Below are positions 56,436-64,000 of a stretch of DNA of 64,000 nucleotides, in pieces. Source of the stretch: Luteimonas sp. MC1750 (lineage in GTDB: Bacteria > Pseudomonadota > Gammaproteobacteria > Xanthomonadales > Xanthomonadaceae); NCBI RefSeq assembly GCF_016615955.1, contig NZ_CP067113.1, positions 124,001 through 188,000 of the forward strand. The letters run 5' to 3'. Position 1 is the stretch's first letter; each line of letters starts with the position of its first letter. The notes beneath the pieces are model-generated. The model was not told the origin of the DNA. It searched no databases and worked only from the letters and a program-made list of their open reading frames with translations. Both the position numbers and the translations under genes were made by a program.

Positions 56436-58105
56436 GGTCGGGACTGCATGCCCTGAAGATCGGGCGCGTCCTCCTCCGCTACCGCCTGCACACCCTCGCC
56501 GAAGGCACGCCGGCGGGCCGCTGGCTGTGGCTGCTGAGGCCGTTCGTGCCGCGCGCCACGCCCGAGGTGACGGACCTGCCGCGCGGGGCGCGCGTGCGCC
56601 TCGCCCTGCAGGAGCTGGGTCCGATCTTCGTCAAGTTCGGCCAGGTGCTGTCGACGCGCCGCGACCTGGTGCCGCCGGACATCGCCGACGAGCTGGTGCG
56701 GCTGCAGGACCAGGTCGCGCCGTTCGACGGCGAGGTCGCGCGCGCCATCGTCGAGCGTGAGCTGGGCCGCCCCGTGACCGAGGCCTTTGCCGGCTTCGAC
56801 ACCGTGCCGCTGGCCTCGGCGTCGGTGGCCCAGGTGCATGCCGCCCTGCTGCCCGACGCGACCGGCGGCGCAGCGCGCGCGGTGGTGGTGAAGGTGCTGC
56901 GTCCCGGCATTGCCGGGCGCATCGCCTCCGACATCCGGCTGCTGACCAGCATCGCCGCGTTCGTCGAGCGCACGCATCCCAACGCCGACAGGATCCGGCC
57001 GCGCGAAGTGGTGGACGAGGTGGCGACCACGCTCGCCGCCGAACTCGACCTGCAGCGCGAGGGCGCCAACGCCTCGGTGCTGCGCCGCAACTGGGAGGGC
57101 TCGACCGACCTCTACGTGCCGGCGCCGGTGTGGTCGCACAGCACCGAGCGCATCCTCACGCTGGAGCGCGTCAGCGGTTTCCCGAGCGACGACCTGGCGG
57201 CGATCGAGGCCGCGGGCCTGGACCGCAAGCTGCTGGCCGCCAAGGCTGTGCGGGTGTTCTACACCCAGGTCTTCCGCGACAACTTCTTCCACGCCGATGC
57301 CCACGCCGGCAACATCTGGGTGGACGACGATCCGGCGCGGCGGATGAACCCGCGCTTCATCGCGCTCGATTTCGGCATCGTCGGCCAGCTCTCCGGCGAC
57401 GACCAGTACTACCTCGCCGAAAACTTCATGGCGATCTTCAACAAGGACTACCGGCGCATCGCCGAGCTGCACGTGCAGGCCGGCTGGATGCCCTCGCACG
57501 TGCGCCTGGATGAACTGGAAGCGGCAGTGCGCGGCGTGTGTGAGCCGTATTTCACCCGGCCGCTGGCCGAGTTCTCGCTGGGCGAGGTGCTGCTGAAGCT
57601 GTTCCGCACCGCGCAGCGCTACCAGCTGACGCTGCAGCCGCAGCTGATCCTGCTGCAGAAGACCCTGCTCAACGTCGAGGGCGTCAGCCGGCACCTGGAT
57701 CCGCAGATCGACATCTGGGCGGTGGCGCGGCCGGTGCTCGAACGCATCCTGGCCGAGCGTTACAGCCCCAAGCGGCTGGCCGGCGAGTTCCGCCGCCGCC
57801 TGCCCGAGCTGGCCACGCGCGCGCCGGAGATGCCCGGGCTGCTGCACGCCTGGCTGACCCAGCAGGTCCAGGGCCGGCACCAGCTCGGCATGCGTTCCCC
57901 GGAGCTTGGCGAACTGGTGGAGGTGATGCGCGCCATGCAGCGCCGCACGGTGTCGGCGATCCTGGGCGTGGGGCTCTTGGTGGTTGCGGCCGTGCTGCAT
58001 GGACTTGATGCCGGCGGCCCGCGCCTGTGGTCGGTGCCCGTGGCCGCCTGGGTCGCCGCCGCCGGCGGCCTCTGGGCGGTCCTCGCCGCCCTCCCCCGGC
58101 GATGA
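56432..58105 (+). CDS. ubiB: UbiB, atypical kinase/ATPase for ubiquinone biosynthesis
   Basis: 557 residues from the GTG at 56432. KxGQ motif in [16 protein letters not shown], Ala-rich nucleotide loop [12 protein letters not shown], then [20 protein letters not shown] and ALDFGIVGQ for ATP and metal. Two C-terminal membrane helices (about 505-555) anchor it. It is required for extraction or handling of membrane-bound coenzyme Q precursors. It overlaps ubiJ and truC by four bases on either side. Confidence 0.95.
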   Translation: MRSGLHALKIGRVLLRYRLHTLAEGTPAGRWLWLLRPFVPRATPEVTDLPRGARVRLALQELGPIFVKFGQVLSTRRDLVPPDIADELVRLQDQVAPFDGEVARAIVERELGRPVTEAFAGFDTVPLASASVAQVHAALLPDATGGAARAVVVKVLRPGIAGRIASDIRLLTSIAAFVERTHPNADRIRPREVVDEVATTLAAELDLQREGANASVLRRNWEGSTDLYVPAPVWSHSTERILTLERVSGFPSDDLAAIEAAGLDRKLLAAKAVRVFYTQVFRDNFFHADAHAGNIWVDDDPARRMNPRFIALDFGIVGQLSGDDQYYLAENFMAIFNKDYRRIAELHVQAGWMPSHVRLDELEAAVRGVCEPYFTRPLAEFSLGEVLLKLFRTAQRYQLTLQPQLILLQKTLLNVEGVSRHLDPQIDIWAVARPVLERILAERYSPKRLAGEFRRRLPELATRAPEMPGLLHAWLTQQVQGRHQLGMRSPELGELVEVMRAMQRRTVSAILGVGLLVVAAVLHGLDAGGPRLWSVPVAAWVAAAGGLWAVLAALPRR

Positions 58106-58932
58106 GCACCCCGGCCTGCAACAGCGACAACAGCCGCGATGCCGAGTCGCCCGTCTGTAGGAGCGGCTACAGCCGCGATGGCGAGCCGCCGGCTGGTGCG
58201 ATCGCGGCTGTAGCCGCTCCTACAGAGGCGGCGGCTCTTCCGGTCCTCCACCTCGAAGGCGGTTTCGCGGTGGTCAACAAGCCCGCCCGCCTCATGGTCC
58301 ACGACAGCAAGCTCGCGCGCGGCGAGGACGACTTCGCCGCCGACCGCCTGCGCGCGCAGTTCGGCCGCCCGATCCACCTCGTGCACCGCCTGGACCGCGC
58401 CACCAGCGGCTGCCTGCTGCTGGCCTTCGACCGCGAGACGGCGTCGACGCTGGGCAAGTCGCTGATGGCGGGCGAGGTCGACAAGGCCTATCTCGCGATC
58501 TGCCGCGGCTGGCCGGCGGAGGCGGCGTTCACCGTCGACCATCCGCTCGACGGTGGCCCGGGCAAGCCGCAGAAGAAGCCCGCGGTCACCCGCTTCGAGC
58601 GCCTGGCGACCGCCGAGCTGCCGATCCCCTCGGCCGGCTTCGAGACCTCGCGTTACGCGCTGCTGCGCGCCTGGCCGCAGACCGGACGCTTCCGCCAGAT
58701 CCGCCGCCACCTCAAGCACCTGTCGCACCACCTGGTCGGCGACACCAGCCACGGCGACGGCCGCCACAACCGCAGCTTCCGCATGCTCGGCATCCACCGC
58801 ATGCTGCTGCATGCGGAGCAACTGGCGTTTCCGCATCCGCAGGACCCGGCGCGCCGCGTGCACGTCACCGCGCCGCCCGACGCGGAATTCGCGCGTGCGC
58901 TGGCATTCTTCGCGCCTAAGCAGGACGCCTGA
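58102..58932 (+). CDS. truC: tRNA pseudouridine(65) synthase TruC-like, with repeat-encoded N-terminus
   Basis: 276 residues from the ATG at 58102, overlapping the ubiB stop. RluA/TruC catalytic core: [12 protein letters not shown], then [16 protein letters not shown] with the catalytic Asp, and [21 protein letters not shown] (split). It makes pseudouridine at tRNA position 65. Residues about 19-41 are encoded by an inverted copy pair of the intergenic repeat (58156-58224). No other in-frame ATG, GTG or TTG exists between it and the core, so the repeat must be translated. Confidence 0.88.
   Translation: MSTPACNSDNSRDAESPVCRSGYSRDGEPPAGAIAAVAAPTEAAALPVLHLEGGFAVVNKPARLMVHDSKLARGEDDFAADRLRAQFGRPIHLVHRLDRATSGCLLLAFDRETASTLGKSLMAGEVDKAYLAICRGWPAEAAFTVDHPLDGGPGKPQKKPAVTRFERLATAELPIPSAGFETSRYALLRAWPQTGRFRQIRRHLKHLSHHLVGDTSHGDGRHNRSFRMLGIHRMLLHAEQLAFPHPQDPARRVHVTAPPDAEFARALAFFAPKQDA
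58156..58224. repeat. hairpin repeat pair inside the truC coding region
   Basis: Arms 58156-58179 (tgtaggagcggctacagcc core) and 58201-58224 are complementary apart from one change. The repeat has no stop in the truC frame and reads [12 protein letters not shown] and [10 protein letters not shown]. Confidence 0.9.
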
Positions 58933-58953
58933 CGGCTGCCACACCCGAACGCC

Positions 58954-59373
58954 ATGACCACCACGCCGCCTGCCATCGCCATTCCCGAGGACGAACTCGT
59001 CGAGCGCTTCGTGCGCGCGTCGGGACCGGGCGGGCAGAACGTCAACAAGGTCGCGACCGCGGTCGAGCTGCGCTTCGACATCGCCAACTCGCCCTCGCTG
59101 CCCGAGGCGGTGCGTGAGCGCCTGCTCGCCAAACGCGATCGTCGCCTCACCGACGACGGTGTGCTGGTGCTGAACGCGCAGCGCTTCCGCACCCAGGACC
59201 GCAACCGCCAGGATGCGCGCGAGCGGCTGGCGGCCTTCATCGAGTCCGGCCGCACGGCGCCGAAGAAGCGCGTGGCGACCAGGCCCAGTCGCGCCGCCAA
59301 GGCCCGGCGCATGGATGCCAAGCGCGAGCGCAGTACGATCAAGCGCGGGCGCAACGTGCGCGACTGGGACTGA
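58954..59373 (+). CDS. arfB: alternative ribosome-rescue factor ArfB (peptidyl-tRNA hydrolase YaeJ)
   Basis: 139 residues. The GGQ motif in RASGPGGQNVNKVATAVELRF (split) is that of class I release factors. The basic C-terminal tail (PKKRVATRPSRAAKARRMDAKRERS, split) fits into the empty mRNA channel of stalled ribosomes. It frees nascent chains from nonstop complexes. It starts 21 bases after truC. Confidence 0.93.
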   Translation: MTTTPPAIAIPEDELVERFVRASGPGGQNVNKVATAVELRFDIANSPSLPEAVRERLLAKRDRRLTDDGVLVLNAQRFRTQDRNRQDARERLAAFIESGRTAPKKRVATRPSRAAKARRMDAKRERSTIKRGRNVRDWD

Positions 59374-59386
59374 GACGGCAGGACAC

Positions 59387-59992
59387 ATGAGGGAACCCGG
59401 CGATGACATCCTTCCGGTGCTGCCGCCGAACGTGCCGCGCCTGCGGCCAAACCGGTTCGCGCGCTGGTTCGGCCGCGGGATCCTCCTTCTCGGAGGCTGG
59501 CGCGTGGTCGGTGAATTCCCCGACGTGCCGCGCGTGGTGCTGATCGCGGCGCCGCATTCGTCGAACTGGGACGGCGTCTGGGGCCTTGCGGTGAAGCTGG
59601 GCCTGGGCCTCGACATCAGGATCCTGGGCAAGCGCGAACTGTTCTGGTGGCCGCTGTCGCGGCTGCTGCATGCGCTGGGGGTGATCGCGGTCGACCGCAG
59701 CCGCTCGGCCGGCGTGGTGGAACAGGTGGCGGAGATGATCCGCGGCCGCGAGCGCCTCTGGTTCGGGCTGGCGCCCGAGGGCACGCGCAAGCCGGTGGAA
59801 CACTGGAAGAGCGGCTTCCTCAAGATCGCGCGCGCGGCCGACGTGCCGGTGCTGCCGGTGTACTTCCACTATCCCGGCCGGGTCATCGGGATCGGCCCGC
59901 TGTTCCACGTCGGTGACGACACCGGGGCCGACATGCGCCGCATCCGCGCGTGGTACCGGCCGTGGCGCGGACGCAACCACGGCGTCGACTGA
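59387..59992 (+). CDS. lysophospholipid acyltransferase family protein
   Basis: 201 residues from the ATG at 59387. PlsC-type motifs with HSSNWD (HX4D) near 60, VIAVDRSRSAGVVEQV, and LAPEGTRKPVEHWKSGFLKIA (split), which replaces the FPEGTR block. This compact branch, with one hydrophobic segment, differs from the acyltransferase at 14923. It transfers acyl chains to an unknown acceptor at the inner membrane. Confidence 0.85.
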   Translation: MREPGDDILPVLPPNVPRLRPNRFARWFGRGILLLGGWRVVGEFPDVPRVVLIAAPHSSNWDGVWGLAVKLGLGLDIRILGKRELFWWPLSRLLHALGVIAVDRSRSAGVVEQVAEMIRGRERLWFGLAPEGTRKPVEHWKSGFLKIARAADVPVLPVYFHYPGRVIGIGPLFHVGDDTGADMRRIRAWYRPWRGRNHGVD

Positions 59993-60041
59993 TGGACCAT
60001 GCACGCAGGCGCCGCGCGGCGGCGATGCGGGAGGAGAGGGA

Positions 60042-61146
60042 ATGGACATGCGAAGGCTTGCGGGTGGGCTTATCGCCGCCCTGTTCGGATTGGGGCTCGG
60101 TGGCTGCGCAACGGGCGCCGGTGCCCCGTCAAGGCCGGGCGAGGGCGCGGACGCCAGCGGCGCCTCGACCGCTGCTGCGGTCCGGCCGGTGCTCGCCATC
60201 CACGGCGGTGCCGGGGTGGTGCGCGCGGGCCTGGGCGAAGCCGACCAGGCCGCGGCACGCGCGGCGCTCGAACGCGCGCTGCGTGCCGGCCACGCACGGC
60301 TGGCCGATGGCGCGCCGGCACTCGATGCGGTGACCGCGGCGATCACCGTGCTCGAGGACGATCCGGCCTTCAACGCGGGTCGCGGCGCGGTGTTCACCCA
60401 CGATGGACGCAACGAGCTCGACGCCTCGCTGATGGACGGGCGGGACGGTCGCGCCGGCGCGGTCGCCGGGGTGCAGCGCGTGCGCAACCCGATCCTGCTG
60501 GCGCGCGCGGTGATGGAGCACTCGCCGCACGTGATGCTGGCCGGCGCGGGCGCGGAGGCCTTTGCCGAGGCGCAGGGGATCGAGCGCGTGGACCCCGCGT
60601 ACTTTAGGACCGAGCGGCGCTGGGAGCAGCTGCAGCGCGCGCTGCGCAGGGAGGCGGCGGAAGGCGCCGAAGCCGGAGCGCAGGAGGCGTCGGGCGACGA
60701 GCCGGCGTACTTCGGCACCGTCGGTGCGGTGGCCCTCGATGCCGCCGGCCATCTCGCGGCCGGAACCTCGACCGGCGGCATGACCAACAAGCGCTGGGGG
60801 CCGGATCGGCGACGCGCCGATCATCGGCGCCGGGACCTGGGCCGATGCCGGCTGTGCGGTCTCGGGCACGGGCTGGGGCGAGTTCTACATCCGCACCGCG
60901 GCGGCGCACGAGATCTGCGCGCGGGTCCACCATCGCGGCGAGCCTGTCGCGGTCGCGGCCGGGGCGGTGATCAACGGCGAGGTCGTGCGTGCCGGCGGGG
61001 ATGGCGGCGCGATCGCCCTGGACGCCGACGGCAACGTCGCCTTCCCCTTCAACACCGAGGGCATGTACCGCGGCTGGATCGGCGCCGACGGCGTGCCGCA
61101 CGTGGCGGTGTTCTCGGGTGAAGCGCTGCCGCTGCCGCAGTACTGA
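60042..61146 (+). pseudogene. frameshifted isoaspartyl peptidase/L-asparaginase lipoprotein
   Basis: ATG at 60042 with gaggag upstream. Lipobox LGGC at about Cys21. Ntn-hydrolase asparaginase 2 features: LAIHGGAGVV, NAGRGAVFTHDGRNELDASLMDG (split), nucleophile Thr226 in YFGTVGAVALD, and GTSTGGMTNKRWG. Here the frame is lost at a run of five G (60796-60800). Removing one G gives RIGDAPIIGAGTWADAGCAVS (split) and continues to GVPHVAVFSGEALPLPQY with the stop at 61146. Without correction the C-terminal third is nonsense. It is either a real recent frameshift or a base-calling error in a homopolymer. Confidence 0.85.
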
Positions 61147-61153
61147 GGTTTTC

Positions 61154-61215
61154 TGTGGGAGCGGCCATGGCCGCGATCCAGGCGGGCGGCAATCGCGGCC
61201 ATGGCCGCTCCCACA
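61154..61215. repeat. perfect 24-bp inverted repeat between convergent genes
   Basis: The arms 61154-61177 (tgtgggagcggccatggccg core) and 61192-61215 are exact complements with a 14-base loop. It is a variant of the family in which tacagcc is replaced by catggcc. It lies between the asparaginase and LysR genes and could act as a two-way terminator. Confidence 0.85.
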
Positions 61216-61236
61216 AAGAACAGCCCGCCCGGCGCG

Positions 61237-62199
61237 CTAGCGCTCCGAGTGCCCGCTGTCCTCGTGGCCGCGGCGCACGAACAGGTCGGGCTTGATCAGG
61301 TCGATGAAAGCCCGCGCCTGCGGTGACAGCACCTTGCCCTTGCGCACCACCACGCCGTAGCTGCGCGCCGGGAACCAGGCGTCGAGCGGGCGGATGGCGA
61401 GGCGTTCGCTGTCGGTGTCGTCCAGGCAGATTGAACTCACGATCGAAATGCCCAGACCCATCGCCACGTACTGCTTGATCACCTCCCAGCCGCCGACCTC
61501 CAGCGAGACCGTGTAGGGCACGCGCGCCTGCTGGAACACCAGGTCGACCAGGCGCCAGGTCACCTGTCGCTGCGGCGGCAGGATCAGCCCGTGCCTGGAG
61601 ATGTCCTGCAGCGTCAGCCGCGGCGTGGTCGCCAGCGGATGGTCGAGCGGGGTGATCAGCATGGGCTGGAACGAATACACCGGCACGTAGCTGAGGTCGG
61701 CGGGCACGTCGAGCATCGAGCCGACCACCAGCTCCACGGTGTCCGCGCGCAGCAGGTCGGTGCCGTCGGCGCTGATGGTGTTGTGCAGGCGCAGGCGCAC
61801 CTCGGGGTGCTGCTCGCGGAAGGCGCCGACGATGCGCGGCAGCAGGTACAGGATGGTCGAACTGTTGGCGGCGATCTCCAGTTCGCCCGCGTCCATGCCG
61901 GCCAGCTGGCGTCGGAAGGCCGCCGGGAGGGCGTCGATGCCCTCGACCAGGGGGCGGGCAAGTTCATACAGGGCCTCGCCTTCGCGGGTGGGCAGAAGGC
62001 GACGGCCGTTGCGCTCGAACAGCCGCGCACCCAGCTCGCGCTCGAGGGCCTGCAGCTGCTGGCTCACCGCCGGCTGGCTGACGTACAGCGCCTCGGCGGC
62101 GCGCGAGACCGAGCCCAGCCGGGCCACCTGGCAGAAGGCGCGCAGCGGCTTCAGGCGGTCCCCCTTGTAGGCGAATCGGGGCGTGCGTTCGGGGCTCAA
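61237..62199 (-). CDS. LysR-family transcriptional regulator, divergent from aceB
   Basis: 320 residues if started at the TTG at 62199 (aggcagg upstream). A TTG at 62229 would add ten residues, and no ATG or GTG fits. Winged helix-turn-helix RLGSVSRAAEALYVSQPAVSQQLQALE (split) near 15-45, then the effector-binding domain. The residues FAYKGDRLKPLRAFCQ precede the HTH, a slightly extended N-terminus. It is divergent from aceB over a short region with a LysR-type palindrome, so it probably controls aceB and itself. Confidence 0.88.
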   Translation of the reverse strand: MSPERTPRFAYKGDRLKPLRAFCQVARLGSVSRAAEALYVSQPAVSQQLQALERELGARLFERNGRRLLPTREGEALYELARPLVEGIDALPAAFRRQLAGMDAGELEIAANSSTILYLLPRIVGAFREQHPEVRLRLHNTISADGTDLLRADTVELVVGSMLDVPADLSYVPVYSFQPMLITPLDHPLATTPRLTLQDISRHGLILPPQRQVTWRLVDLVFQQARVPYTVSLEVGGWEVIKQYVAMGLGISIVSSICLDDTDSERLAIRPLDAWFPARSYGVVVRKGKVLSPQARAFIDLIKPDLFVRRGHEDSGHSER

Positions 62200-62219
62200 G
62201 ACCGCGACCTGCCTCAGGT

Positions 62220-62234
62220 ATAAGTACAACTTAT
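62220..62234. promoter_or_regulatory. LysR-type operator between lysR and aceB
   Basis: ataagtacaacttat is a perfect 6-3-6 dyad containing the T-N11-A core of LysR sites. It sits in a conspicuously A+T-rich stretch (62218-62275) where the divergent promoters must lie. tatatc at 62248-62253 could be the aceB -10. Confidence 0.7.
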
Positions 62235-62313
62235 CAATCGCATTGTTATATCTGTTTTGTCAAATAAAGCCGGCGCAGGGATGGTGGCCAACCACGCCAC
62301 GCCGGAGTCCGGA

Positions 62314-63930
<1,617 letters not shown>

Positions 63931-63973
63931 GCGCTCATGACCCCGTGCCCCGCGGCCTCTGCCCCCTCCTCCT

Positions 63974-64000
63974 CCTGTAGGAGCGGCTACAGCCGCGATC
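63974..64000. repeat. one arm of the hairpin repeat at the window end
   Basis: cctgtaggagcggctacagc starts at 63974 and the arm runs to the last base with the same sequence as the arm at 8707. The second arm presumably lies outside. Confidence 0.75.

Overview
The window is about 70% G+C, tightly packed, and reads as a chromosomal segment of a Xanthomonadaceae/Lysobacteraceae gammaproteobacterium (Lysobacter, Luteimonas or a close relative). The evidence is an OleABCD olefin pathway whose OleA matches the Xanthomonas enzyme residue for residue at its active site, an Ax21-family protein, a hemDXY block, a rhodanese-secB-gpsA block, and many copies of a short intergenic hairpin repeat of the type tgtaggagcggctacagcc. 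I saw no rRNA, tRNA, CRISPR array, prophage or intact insertion sequence.

Layout. 0-9 kb: the end of an EAL-like gene and a TPR protein, then two paralogous modules, each a class 3 lipase followed by an ankyrin-repeat lipoprotein (0.8-3.2 kb and 6.1-8.6 kb), flanking a gamma-glutamyltransferase and an unknown exported protein. 8.8-14.4 kb: an AAA ATPase, a ParA-like ATPase, a sixA-yceI-phospholipase D overlapping cluster and a small basic protein. 14.4-19.5 kb: a YdiI-like thioesterase, acyltransferase, YheT hydrolase, TPR-sulfotransferase and PEBP protein. 19.5-26.3 kb: a META/DUF4377 lipoprotein, uppP, and the nitrogen block glnA-amidase-ntrB-ntrC with sigma-54 and NtrC sites. 26.4-30 kb: a degenerate and an intact Cu/Zn superoxide dismutase, an unknown gene and a FadI-like thiolase. 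30-36.4 kb: hemD-hemX-hemY, then yibN-like rhodanese, secB, gpsA. 36.4-37 kb: a non-coding, repeat-rich stretch. 37-42.4 kb: Ax21, trmL, an SDR enzyme, a two-domain M16 peptidase and a DUF4156 lipoprotein.

42.5-55.7 kb carries the four ole genes for long-chain olefin synthesis, split by accessory DNA. oleA lies 7 kb from oleB. Between them are a TSUP permease, a Fic protein, a decayed MmeI-like restriction-modification gene, a flavin monooxygenase, a hydrolase, a Gfo/Idh oxidoreductase and a YecA-like protein. oleB and oleC are separated by ykgJ-like and tenA genes on the opposite strand. 55.7-64 kb: ubiJ-ubiB-truC, arfB, an acyltransferase, a frameshifted asparaginase, a LysR regulator and divergent malate synthase aceB.

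How the genes work together. OleA condenses two fatty acyl-CoAs, OleD reduces the product, OleC makes a beta-lactone and OleB decarboxylates it to an olefin. NtrB/NtrC control glnA through the sites seen upstream of glnA and apparently control their own synthesis through a site at the ntrB start. The lipase/ankyrin pairs look like secreted enzyme plus periplasmic protector units. That is an inference and is the best candidate here for an undescribed system.
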